Below are positions 1-11,882 of a DNA stretch of 64,000 nt, piece by piece; within the stretch, counting starts at the first letter, position 1; each line of letters starts with the position of its first letter. The translations under genes were made by a program, and so were the position numbers. Source of the stretch: Chaetorhynchus papuensis (lineage: Eukaryota; Chordata; Aves; Passeriformes; Rhipiduridae); NCBI GenBank assembly GCA_013396525.1, contig VWYX01000253.1, forward strand, positions 372,001 through 436,000. Reading direction: 5' to 3'. A model generated the notes under the pieces. That model was not told the DNA's origin. It worked only from the letters and a program-made list of their open reading frames with translations, and ran no database searches.

Positions 1-735
1 GGGTACCGGTTCATCTCTGCCCACCAGCTCTGGCAGCTCCCTGCCTTGTTCTGTGGAAGAGGGGTTGTAACTGTGGTGTAACCCTGCAAATGTGGCAGCC
101 AAACTCGGTTCAGTAACCAGAAACCAGCCCAGGGAAATTCAATCCATCGTGTTTAACCACTTTGGGTGACGTGATGTTTCTAAATTTTCAAGCATGTGTT
201 TGCTCAGTGTGGCTGAGTGGAAGTGTCAGGGAAAAATGTTTGGTTTTCATACTCCTGCAGTTAATGACCAATTTTCCACAAATCATAATAGTTTTACACC
301 ATTAGCTTTATAATTAAGTCTTTATTACGTGATCCTGTTTACTCAGCACACGCTGCAGTTTGACAGACGCCCCGTGGCCGTCAGGCCAGGAATGATTTGT
401 GTCACAGAGCAGCTTCCCAGATGATGGCTGAGCTCCTCCGACAGCACCAGAGATCGCTCTCCAGGCGAGGAGGAGGCAATTTCAGCAGGAAACACAAAAT
501 AACCCTGACACGGACCCGACGCTGGAGCCGGTGTGAGGAGTGCAGCGCTGCCCAGCCCAGCCGCCCAGAAACTCCCCACTGGAGCATCGCCTCTGCAGCT
601 CCCAGGGGGATTCCCTTTGCTCCAGAGGAAGAATCATCCCTGATGCTATGACAGACAACTGCCCGAGGGTGGGGAGGACACCCCACACCCGTCAGCATCC
701 CCAGCACGCAGCGGTAACAGGGCTTGGCCTGCTTT

Positions 736-805
736 GATCACAGAATCCCAGAATGGTTTGGGTGGAAGGGACCTCAAAGCCCATCCAGTGCCACCCCTGC
801 CATCA
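736..805 (-). mobile_element. CR1 LINE 3' fragment
   Basis: The stretch reads CACAGAATCCCAGAATGGTTTGGGTGGAAGGGACC and on to AGTGCCACCCCTGCC, the reverse complement of the CR1 3' end. About 70 bases remain, 5'-truncated and without coding sequence. Confidence 0.88.
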
Positions 806-1035
806 GTATTCACCCAGGAGGGAACAAGGGCTGCAGTCGCTTACGTCCCACAGAGGGTGAAAGGTGGCAGTGAATTAATCACTAATTGAGCATTATACCA
901 GTGACTCCGTGGCTGAACAATTAATGACAGAAAAACAACCACAAATAATGTATTGACCAAAAATATCGAAATTATTTGTGTAAATTATTGGCAATAAATA
1001 ATCTGACCAACCACTATGAACTCCTTTGCTCATTT

Positions 1036-1165
1036 CATAGAATCACAGAATATCCTGAGCCGGAAGGGACCCACAAGGACCATCCAAATCCAGCTCCTGG
1101 CCCTGTACAGGACACCCCAAAATCCCACCCTGTGCCTGAGAGCATTGTCCAAATGGTCAGTGCCC
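1036..1165 (-). mobile_element. CR1 LINE 3' fragment
   Basis: Starts ATAGAATCACAGAATATCCTGAG and continues with the CCCACAAGGACCATC and GTGCCTGAGAGCATTGTCC blocks typical of one avian CR1 subfamily. The same subfamily appears at 9277 and 62269. Confidence 0.88.
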
Positions 1166-2154
1166 CCCAGCCAGGGTCAGCCCTCCCCAAGCACAGGTAC
1201 CCAGGGAGCAGCGCTCCACTGCTGGGCACTGAGCATCACCCTGGGCACTGCCCAGTGGGTGTTTATGCTAGCAAAATACCCCAAAAGGGGCAGGGTTTGG
1301 TGTTCCTGCGCTCTGCTCAATCCCTGCAGGATCTGTTCTTCCTCATTCCCTCCCCCACTGACCCCAGCCTCTGGTGAGACTCATTTCATGCTGTTGCAAA
1401 ACTGCCCCCAGTCACCTCTGGGAATATTCACCAGAGCTAAAGAGGAATCAAGATCTGCTGGATCTGCCTCATTGGCTTCACACCATTTCAGAGAGGATTT
1501 AGAGCAGCATAAAGTTGTTGTGGCAGTGCATGAGCTGAGCGGGTCTTTGTATTTACATTGCGTTTTTCTGCTCGAGATAAAGCCCAACTTAAAATCCCTT
1601 AACTCTTTTTGACAACAAATTAGTTTCAGATCAAGGGCTCTTGCTCTGTCTCAAAATATGAGTTTCACTTCCAAATTATTCATCTTGCCAGAAGCTGTTG
1701 CTAACCAAAGAAAAGGCAATTTTTAAGTGGTTTGTATAATGTCTTGTTCACTTCCAGTTTTCTTCATAGAAAATTCTCTTTGTCACTTCATGCCAGAGAG
1801 TAAACTCTTCTATCGCATTAATTTAGCAAGGCAGCCCAGGCTTTTGGGTAGAAACCTCCCCGTGGGCGTTTTGTGCAACCTCAGAACGCAGCATCCCCTC
1901 CACCTGAGCTGCAGGCTGGGGCAGAGAGATCCACAGCAATCCACAGCCTCAATAATAAAAGTAAACAAAACTTAGGACAAAAGTCTCCAAAATCAGAGAT
2001 ATCCCAGTGTCCCAGGATATTGGCACTGGTTTGGCAAAGAGTGTGTTCAGTTGTTTTAATTGGTTGGAGAGAGAAAAGCAGCTGCAAGCCCCCAGGAGTC
2101 CCTGGTGTCCTGCGGCCCAGGGTGGGCAGGATGCTCCATGAGGATGGAACCCTT

Positions 2155-2175
2155 CTCCTCCTCCTCCTCCTCCCC
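2155..2175 (+). repeat. (CTC)7 microsatellite
   Basis: Seven CTC units. A frame across it codes for a serine or leucine run, but no gene is apparent. Confidence 0.9.
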
Positions 2176-5100
2176 ACCCACTGAGCCTTTTGCCTGGGAA
2201 AGTACATTCCGAGAGGCTGAAGAAGGAATACTGCACAGTTCAGGGAGAATAAGGATATTTCCCCCCTTTTAATTGTTTGCTGCTTGGCTAGTTATTGATT
2301 AACTTCTTTGCAGAGTTGGTATTTGTTTTTCTTTGCAATATATTGGCTTCTCGAGGCTTTTAATCAACTGTAATTGATTGTGATTACCACTAGCTGCTCT
2401 CCAGCCTGCCTGGCTTATTCCACATGCTCAGAGCAGGGGTTGCCTTGCTCCATGTGTGTGGAGACTCCTGCATCCCCTGCCTGCCTCCTTCCCCCCAGCC
2501 AAGCCTGAATTTTGGGACAAGTGACATCAGCAGAAATGAAGGCATTTCTTCTAAAAATTCCCAGTTGTCCTCCACTCCTTACAGAGCTCAAATTGTCATC
2601 CCAGCTTCCCTCTCCACTTTTTAAAGGACCCCTGGAATATGGGATTAAACTTTAGGATGGAGCCTGCGTTTTTAAATGGAAGTTCCTGCTTGCTGAACTG
2701 GGACATTTCAGCAGGTGCTCTGGTTGCAGCTGGAGCAACGCTGGGACAAGTCTTCTGTTGGCTTAATGATTAATTGTATCCAGTGGAAAACTATTCCACA
2801 GGCACAACAATCAGCACTCAGTGTTTCCAAATGTTAGTTTCTTCTATAAATGGGTGTTAGCAAAAAGCAGATGGCAAAGATAATTCACTGTCTGCTGTGC
2901 TACCCTCACCCATTGTCTTTGCCTGTTGCTGCTCTCTCCAGTCAGGCTCTATTTACAGTTCTCCCCTCAGCTGCTGGGCCCGTGCAGTGACAGGCTGTGA
3001 TTTATGGGGATTTTGTCTGCTGCTTTATTTACAAACCTCTTGTTCTGTGATTTGGTTTGAGATCAGAAAGGTCCCTGTGAGGCTGAGAGAAAGGGGTTAG
3101 TTTTGATGTTCTCAGAGCAGCAGGTTCAGCTTCTTCTACCCCGACAGATGCTGGAAAGGAGCAAACGCTGGAGGACAATGACATCCTCCAGGGCCAGTGA
3201 TATTTGGGCTTTATGGCTTCTAAACCACTTTCTTTGGCCACCTGAGCAAAGAAAGGTTCAACCACCTGTTAACAGGGAGCACCCGAGTCACAGAAATCGC
3301 TTGTGGTTTCCTGAGGTTTCTCCCTCCTGTGCCTTGCAATGCCCAAGAGGAAGATTGGAATGACAACAGCATCAAAGGGTCCTGTTTGATTTTTTTAGAT
3401 TGCTTTTGAGTGAAGAGACTTCCCCTTTGGCATTTGCCTGTCCAGATACCCTGGAGTCACCACCAACCTCCCACCAGCTGTCTCTAAGGGCTTTCCCTTG
3501 TGGATCTCAGCATCCACCTCCAGCTGCAGCTGCTGCCTTTCTCCCTGGTGTCCCCTGAGCCAGGTGTTCTCTTTGTTTGCTGTTCTAGTAAGGGTTCCTT
3601 GGTTAAATTACGACTTGGTTGCTTCTTCTGCTTGTCCTCCCCTGCAGACTTTTCTCCACCAGAGCATCTCCCACACAAATGTTTCTGTAATCTGAAGACA
3701 AAATGGTCCCTGCGAGTTGTTCCTTGGCCCCTTTGAGACACTGATCTTTGAAAAAGCCCAAGAACCTTAACACTCCCAGCTGTCAAGATGCCACGGAGAT
3801 TTTGAAACATGTCAACTGCTTATCAGCTGGTGAGACAAGAAATCAGCTAGCTGGAGGCTTCTAGAGAGGCAGAAGAAACCATTTTCCAAACTAAACAATG
3901 CCAATTTTCCTCCCTGCATAGCACCGAGAGGAGGTTCTGCTTTCAGCCGCTCCAGTGCAGCTGCTCCGTTCTGTGATTCCTGTGACAGCCCATTAAAGAT
4001 CATCACTGCCATCTGTTCCCTCTGCCACGGGAAGGGCTGATGTTCCCGGAGCAAGGACTCTGCCCATGCAGCTCCAGGGAACCTCGGGCACGGCACCGTT
4101 AGCCCTTGGTGGGAGCTGCTGCCCCTGTGGGAGCCCATCCGGGGGCAGGCAGAGGGAAAACCCCTCCAGGACTGCAGAACCACCCACAGAACTCTCCCCC
4201 GTTATGTTTTCCAGGATGGTGACCGTTCTCTATTTAACACAGTGCAGCATTTCTCCTGAATGCTGTTTTGTTCCACAGAAACCCGCTGATTTAATCTCTG
4301 TCAGTGGAAAATCCTCTGGGTACCTGGTGCCTACCAGCTGCCACTGGGTTTTAATGGATGTTTAGCAGGGCCTGAGACTCATATGGGGATTGTTCCAGGC
4401 ACCATTCCCAGGGCAAGGCTTGACCTGTTCGTTCTGAACATGCAGGTCCTGCTGCCTCGTGCATCAAGGGCTGACATCCCACCTCCCACAGCTCCTCCTG
4501 CTTTCTCCTCAAGGCACCACTCCCTTGAGAGCAAACCCAAGAAGTCACAGGGGGTCAAACCAGCAACACCGAGAAATGCATTTTCTGCTTCAAGAAAAAA
4601 ATCTTGCCATTAAAAAGAAAAGCAGAGCACATCAGGGATGTGCCAAGCAGATGTGATGAAAGACACATGGTCACTTCATTTCTTACCCCAGACTCCAGGA
4701 AACACAGGCCCTGAATGCTGCTCTCTCATGGACTTGGAAATGTGAAAAAAAACCCTCAACAAACATCAAAGTTTCTGTTCAAACCTGTTTGTTTTGGTAC
4801 TCCAACTGCAACTTTTCATGGTACAAAAGCATATCATGAAATTCAGATCTGAGTGCTCCTGAACACTGAACTCAAAGTCAAAACTCAAAGCCTTGAAGTC
4901 CAGGTGTATCACAAGGACAGAGAAACGTCTCTCATCCTCAGAGTCAATGGGTGTAGAACTCTCTGTGAGGCCAAATTGCCTGTGTAGGACGTCCCTCACT
5001 ACTATAACACCAATAGAAGCCTATTTCTGTACAGCTTTAGCTCTTGGAGACAATCCAGAGGCAGCTCTTACAATCCATGCTGACTCCAGGCTGACTCACA

Positions 5101-7315
5101 CCCTTAACTCACACATGCCATTGTCTTTATTCAGATTTCCCACTTACACTGCAGGCATCTGACATTGCTTAATTACAGCTTTTTTTTTCCAGCCTATATT
5201 CCTTTTGTTTCTCCCCTTTATATTTAGTACGTTTATAAAGGGGTAGAGTAGGCATTAATGAAGATGTTCGGGTTTCAAAAGTCTTTGGTAGCGCTGGAGA
5301 GGGATGGAAAAATTCTGCCCATGGAGCGAGCAGAGATTTTACCAACCCCTGCCTGGTTCTGCCATGTCAGAGCCACCAGAGCCCGGCACGGTGCCCCCAG
5401 GGCCAGCAGCCAGCACAGGCCCAGGGCCTTCCACCACCTGCAGTAAAGGCCATTACAGTCCTTAAAGATGAAACAGCAAAAAATTAATTTTTCCATCAGA
5501 ATTTGTCTGCAGCCAGGATCTCCCTGAGGGGTTTGCTGAGGCTCTCACAGCGCAGCTGCCCAGGGAGCCCCGGCAACCTGGCACCAGGGAGAGCCTGGCA
5601 CCAGGTATAGCCCAGCCCCAGCCGTGGGGCAGGCGCTGTGGGAGCACGGGATCACGGAGTGGCCTGGGCTGGGAGGGAATTACGCTCTTTCCCTTGCCAG
5701 TGACACAGGTTTTGAAGCACCCAACCACAACATCCTTGGCTTGTCGTGCCTTGCAGCACCAGGAGTGGGACTGGGAGCTGTGTCTTCCCCTCTCAGCCAG
5801 CACGGCTCCCCTGCCTGAAGCACCCTGTCCTCTGCGAGCCCCAGGCAGATGCAGATGGAGAGCCTCATCCTGCCAGATTTTATGCAAGATGTTTTATTTA
5901 TACACTCTTCCTCCCTGATTATACCCTGCTTGAAATAGAGCAACACTTTTTATTTCCACCAGTGCTCACCAGTCCTGTGTACTGGTTAATTGGCCTGCAG
6001 ATGGTGAAAGAAAATTAAAGGGATAAAGATCTCCCTGGCTGAGCTGAGCTGAGCAGCTGGGCCGTGGTGGTGTCTGTGCCCAGGTAAGGTGTCACCTGGC
6101 AGCTGTACAAGTGTCCCCAGGGCAAGAACAGAATGAACAATCCCTGCTGCAAAAGAGAAGGAGGATCAGATGGCACAGAAAGGCCTCGGTGACAGCCCAG
6201 CTGAGCCGTGAGCCCCGGGGCTGACCAGGAGCACGTCCCTCACAATTTCCATCTTCCAAGTTAAAAGATGAAGTTGGTGCCAGCAGTGCCCCTCACTCTG
6301 TGCTGGAACCTCTGCCTGGACCCCTCTGTGAGCACAGGAGAACCTTGCTCAGTTTGGTCCTGGCCCTGGGGGGACACGGGCAGAGCAGGGGGGTTCAGCA
6401 TTCCTCAGTTTATTTTACTGGATGTTATTCCCACTTTGTTCTGCCTCCTCTCCTGAGGCTGCTTTGTGAACAGACAGAAAATGCGAGAGCTCAAAGTCGA
6501 GGCGGAAATGCAGAAAGTGCCGAATAAAACGGCGGCAGAAATGCGAGGGGAAATGGATTTAATGGTCCGAGCGGCTGCTCAGAGCTGCCCCAGCCCAGAG
6601 CACGGGGAATAAGGACACATTAGACCGTAACTGCAGAGGAGAATTGGCCCAAAGCCGCTGCATTTAACAGATTACAGCAGATTATCCTAAATAATGATTG
6701 ATTTCTTTGGAGCTGGATTTCACACGCCTGGTTTACAGCCCAACCACACAAATTGGCAGAGAGCTGACGTGGGCTGTATGAACAAGTGTGAGGGCATGCA
6801 AAGCTCTGTTAATGGGCTGTTATTCACAGAAACTCAGGTGTACAATAGTGCAAACTTACACTGACATTTTCCTAACTTCTTCCTACACACTTGTTTCATG
6901 CAAGGCTGAGAAGAGCTGCAGTTGCCAGCGCTGTCTGCAAGCTGTGGAGATCAACAGAAAGCTTCAAAGAATAAAACTTTGATGAAAACCAGAAACAAAA
7001 GTGTATGAAAAGGAGAATGTTCCTTCTGTTTCAAAGAAAATAACCATTTTCCAGAATATACCATTGGCACTTCTGAACCCAAATACCTACGGATTAAAAA
7101 AGAAACAAATTGAGGTGTCTCCAGAAACCCAAGCAGATAATAAAGACAGCCTTTACCCTTCCTTCCCTTGTCTGTTTTATTTCACAAGGAGAGAGGAAAA
7201 GAAAATTGTATGGAAGGCAATTGGAAAAGTCGACACTCAGCAAAGAATTCAAATGGTGTGACCAATGTGGCTTTCAGGATAATAAATGGCTCACTTCACT
7301 TATCAGCTGCACTTT

Positions 7316-7333
7316 TTATTATTATTATTATTA
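7316..7333 (+). repeat. (TTA)6 microsatellite
   Basis: Six TTA units flanked by T runs. Confidence 0.9.
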
Positions 7334-9276
7334 TTTTTTAAGACTGGCTTCAGAATCTTTATTCAGTTACTTGGATCTATTGATGCCTCTTGTGCCAAAT
7401 CAATACTCTTTCCTAGAGAACATGGAGTAAAAATCCATGCTCGTCCTGCTCAGCAGTAAAATCATGGGAGCTTGGAGCTCGTGTGCCCGAGTGGTTGCTC
7501 TGTGGCTCGGGTGTTAAAGCTGTCAAGTGTGGATGCTGGGTAATAAAACAAAAAAATATCCCATTTCCTGCACTGATCTGCACTTGGCCCCTCTTGGCCC
7601 CTGGCCTGGAGCTTCACTTGCAGAATGCAGGTGCAGAGCACTCCCAGGTGAGGCCCCAAAGGCTCCGGGGCACAGGCAGGGACTTTTCCTACTGGCCCAG
7701 AAAGCACACCCAGGAGGGAGATGAGGGCTCACCTGATGGAATATTTCAAAGGTTCCCCTGGAGCATGGGCTCTGAGGAGAGGCTGTCCCAGAGGGAATTC
7801 CTCCTGCACCCCTGGGTGGGGTTCACACTGTCCCTGTCATGTTCCCTCAGTGCATCAAGGATAAAAAGCCAGAACTGCTCCCGAGACAAAAACCATTTAT
7901 AAGGATTTGTTTTTTTCTTGCATCTCCAAACCATTTTTTTAACACGGTTGAGTTGATATGAGGCATTTTTAAGTAATTTCTTATTAGCCAGAGAATTAGA
8001 AAAGAAAATGTTAGTTTGAACAAAGTGTTCCCTTCAGTGCAAGGGTTTTTCTCTCCCAGCTGCTCTGCTTTCAAACACACAGAGAGATTATAGTTATTTG
8101 TTTTATCTTGCCAAAGGTACTGTACAAAGTGTGTATATTTATGACTGGTTTTTGAGATCAGATTTATTACAGAGTTTAAACCAATTTACATTAAAATGAA
8201 AGCTGACCTCATTCACCCCGTTTTATGATCATTGTAACAGCAGCCTAATCCGGATCATTTCTTCCTTCGTGTTCAGTACAGGCACTTTGAATGAGTTTTG
8301 TTGCCGTGGATTTGAGTGGATTTGTATCTTCCTCTCCTTGGCTTTATTATGTCAGGTTTTTTCCTTTTTTTGCTTGTTTTTCTTCCCGTTTCATTTGGAT
8401 GTGGGAATGTTGACCCCATCCTGCAGGGCCCGTGGAACCAAGCAGCCCTCTGGCCGTGCCTGGCAGGATGCAAACTCCACAACCCTTCTTCCTTCCCTGC
8501 CCCGGTGAACTCAGGGAGCAGGTTTTGTAAGAGGCACGTCAATAATTGATCTTAAAAGGATTTCTGCCTATCTCAGTCATGCTTTCCCTGCCACATTTAC
8601 TCCAACATATGTCTGCAATCTACTGGGGCAACACAAGCGGATCAGCGTCCACATGACTGCACTTGGGAGCTAAAAATAACCTGCTGAAGCGAATACATTA
8701 AGTTCTTTATGCAAAACGCCTCGTGTTAAGTCTCTGTTTGCACTGCTGATAAAATGTGTGTTGAAATATCCACGGCCTTGATGTCTCGTATTCACAGAAA
8801 AGGGCTTTGGCAGCCAAAAATCCCACCCACCACCAAGGCTTAAATAGCAGGCACATTAATCTGTTTAATTTCTCCATTCTCGGCTGTTTTGAAGGTCAGG
8901 TATTTGCCTACTACACCTAAACAGCTTCCAACCCGCAAAACAAAGAATAGTTAAAATTAGACAATTAGGGCTTAGAGAGAAGTGTCTCTGAGTAGTCATT
9001 CAAATCCAAGAGGAAATTTCAATTAGATGATGCTTGTTACTCCTTGGTGTTTGCTTTCTGCTAATCTCCGAGCACTCGAGCACCGAGAACAAGAAATAGC
9101 CTGTCTGTCCCTCCAAGTGTGAGCTGATGGAGGGCTGGTGAGGAGGAGCCAAACCTCCACCTCCATCTGGAACCAAGCGCTTGCAGCAGCTACAGAAATT
9201 ACAGCCAGTGTTCTTCTCTCACTGGTAGTAATTAATTGTCAGCTACTGAATGAGGAGGAGAAATACTGAACCTTAG

Positions 9277-9370
9277 GATCACAGAATATCCCGAGCTGGA
9301 AGGGCCCCACAGGGATCAGTGAGTCCAACCCTCACAGCACACCCCAACAATGCCCACGTCTGGGGCAGCA
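9277..9370 (-). mobile_element. CR1 LINE 3' fragment
   Basis: ATCACAGAATATCCCGAGCTGGAAGGGCCCCACAGGGATC followed by GAGTCCAACC matches the reverse complement of the CR1 tail. Confidence 0.88.
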
Positions 9371-9839
9371 GCTGCCTTTGCTCCTGCCGAGAGAAGCGTG
9401 GAATTGCTCGGGAACCAGCGGGATTTGCAGCAAGGCAGCAGTGACTGCAGCCAGGAGCAGAGTGTGGATGGGCTCCTCAGCACCAGCCACCTCCTCCCTC
9501 CATGCAGCCTTTCCAGGGATCTGAAACACAGCTCTGGCCTTTCCAGTCCAGTGCAAAAGTCAGCCCTGAACTACCGCAACCACAGAGTAATTCTTTCACT
9601 GCAGCAGCTTTGGACAATCCATCCTGTCAACATCTGCTGCTTTATCTAGTTTGATTACATCCTTTAATATTTTTCCAAAAGATCCAGTGGTTAAAACAAA
9701 GTTCACTGAGGCTGAACGCTTTCCGAGGTTCAGATTTTTGGTACAAGTCCTTGAGCATTTTCTTGATTTTCTCAGTATTTGGTTTTACCTGCAATTACTG
9801 ACTTTTAATGCATTAATGTTTATGGGCACACTCCCACAA

Positions 9840-10140
9840 CCACAGAATCACCGAGGCTGGAGAAGCCCTGAAAGACCACCCAGTCCAACCATTCCCCCAG
9901 CACTGCCAAGGGGGAACGTGTTCCCAAATGCCACATCCACACGTCTTTTAAACCCCTGCAGGGGTGGTGACTCCACCACTGCCCTGAGCAGCTCTGCCAG
10001 GGCTGGACAACACTTTCGGTGAAGAAATTTTCCCTAATATCCAATCTAAGTCTTGTTCTCTGGGAGAAAAGATCGACCCCCACCTCTCTGCAGCTCCTTT
10101 CAGGGACTTGTAGAGAGCAATGTGGTCCCCAGTGTGCTCA
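9840..10140 (-). mobile_element. CR1 LINE 3' fragment (about 300 bp)
   Basis: Longest upstream CR1 piece. CACAGAATCACCGAGGCTGG is followed by CAGTCCAACCATTCCCCCAGCACTG, the ATGCCACATCCACACGT block and GGTGGTGACTCCACCACTGCC, all standard CR1 3' region landmarks in reverse orientation. No reverse transcriptase ORF remains. Confidence 0.92.
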
Positions 10141-11416
10141 AATATATACACTTATTTATTCACAGGTCATAACCTTTCCCATTAGTAACCTCAAAACATT
10201 TCTGTAAAGCAAAGTAAAACTATTTATGGGAGGGAGGAGAGACAGCAGAGTTGGTTTGAGGACAGACTCATTTTCCTCCATTCTGAGCTCTCTAGCTGGA
10301 AGTTGTGCATCTGCATAACACAGCTCCATGCCATGAAAATCAAAAAGCCTGAGCCCTCTGAGTAACAAACATTAGTGAAAATGCATTAAAAAAAAATCCA
10401 TGATAGTTTTTGCTGCAGAACAAGATACAGCTTTGGGGGTTTATGAGCTTTTCATGAAAGATGCAAAGGACTGTAAAGAACTGAACTGCCTGTGTGGGCA
10501 AAGGAAACACAACTTGGTGCTTTCATGTTGGCAGGAACTTCTTCCTGAATGGGCCTTTGTGCCATTCATCCCTCCCGGAGCTGAGCCAGAGCAGCAGAGG
10601 ATCCCTGCAAACACACGAGCTCTGTTGTCAGAACAACACCAGCAGGAGCTGATTCCCTCCACACTGCCCAGAGCTCCTGGCAGAGCGGGCTGGAGGTGAA
10701 TGCAGTGGATTTGCCATCCTGGGATGTGCCAGCAGGAAAAAAGAAGGAGCTCTGTGACAGAGAGAGCTGGGCTGGAGAGAAGAGGTGCATGGGCAGAGCA
10801 GAGGAATGGGCTGAGCTGGCCTGGGAGCCTCCTGGCTCGGAAAATCCTCATATTTTGCAAATAATCTTTGTTTTGTATAACACTTCAGGATCAGCCTTGG
10901 TTCTCTCATAAAGAAATTACTGCATGGGAGCTGATGAGGGTTGGCACCTTTCCCACTAAGACAGCTCTGCTGTGGGAACTCCTTCCCAGCAGGAAAACCT
11001 GGCTGCCCTAGAAATGCAATCCTGGACATGAAATGGGCGCTGAGGGGAGCAGAGGGCAGCAGCTGCTCCCCGTGGCAGAGCAACGTGCCGGCCACTCGCC
11101 CCAGCTGCCCAGGGCCCCATCAGCAGTGCCACCCACGGTGACACCCAGGTGACACAGGCGCCTCCCCCTAACATTTCCTGAGGTTTTAGTCCGAGCATCT
11201 TCTCTTTGGGGCTGTCAGCAAATGTGACACGCAGATACAAAGCAGCAAAGACAGCTTTTGACAGCTCACGTAAAAGAAATATGAGGGAAAATGGATTGAA
11301 ATAAAATAAGGAATGAGGTGACAGAAGGGGCTTTATTGGATAGAAAGGATTTTAAAGTGGGATGTCTGATAGGCCTCGTTAATCATCATCTACAAACAGG
11401 AAAAGGCTTTCATTTA

Positions 11417-11580
11417 GGATCGTGGAATTGCTAGGGTTGGAAATGACCTTTAAGTTCATCAAGTCCAACTGTCAGCCCAGCACCAGCACCGTGTTCACCA
11501 CTAAACCGTGTCCTCAAGTGCCACATCCACTCGTTTTCTGAACAATTCCAGGGATGGGGACTCCACCACTGCCCTGGGTA
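11417..11580 (-). mobile_element. CR1 LINE 3' fragment
   Basis: GGAATTGCTAGGGTTGGAAATGACC, AAGTCCAACTGTCAGCCC, CACTAAACCGTGTCCTCAAGTGCCACATCCAC and GGGGACTCCACCACTGCC are CR1 landmarks in reverse orientation. Confidence 0.92.
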
Positions 11581-11865
11581 TTTGGTTCATGCCCCTGTTT
11601 TTTTTCTACTCCTGCCTGAGAACTCCCCTGGGAATTGCTGGGTGTGAGGCTCTGGGCACAGACCAAAGGGACACCCCTCACCCCAGAGCCAGCTCCCCCT
11701 CCCCAGGCAGCCGAGCCTCACTTCAATCCTCCTGCCTTGTCCCAAAGAACTGATCTCTGAGTAAACTTTACAATAGAAAAACCTACAGAGTGCGTTTCTA
11801 AACCTCAAACACTCCACACCCCCCCCTTACACTGATTAGCCCAAGCTTTTTGGTAGGCTCACACT

Positions 11866-11882
11866 AAAAAAAAAAAAAAAAA
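11866..11882 (+). repeat. A17 homopolymer
   Basis: Seventeen consecutive A. No SINE or processed-gene sequence is recognisable directly upstream, so it is not clearly a retroposed poly(A) tail. Confidence 0.9.

Larger units (their letters stand above)
1..9276. other. Noncoding upstream region, part 1
   Basis: Apart from the two CR1 tails and two microsatellites listed, I find no gene here. ORFs are short, overlap on both strands and resemble no family. Sequence at 8560-9060 is CR1-free, AT-rich and has several TAAT/ATTA homeodomain cores. It could be conserved regulatory DNA but that cannot be judged from one genome. Confidence 0.7.

Noticed and set aside
5650..5700. Possible CR1 tail (gatcacggagtggcctgggctgggagggaatta)
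   Set aside because: It resembles CR1 in order but has too many differences and lacks the next CR1 landmarks.
11866..11882. Poly(A) tail of a processed pseudogene or SINE
   Set aside because: No recognisable gene or SINE body upstream and no target-site duplication seen.
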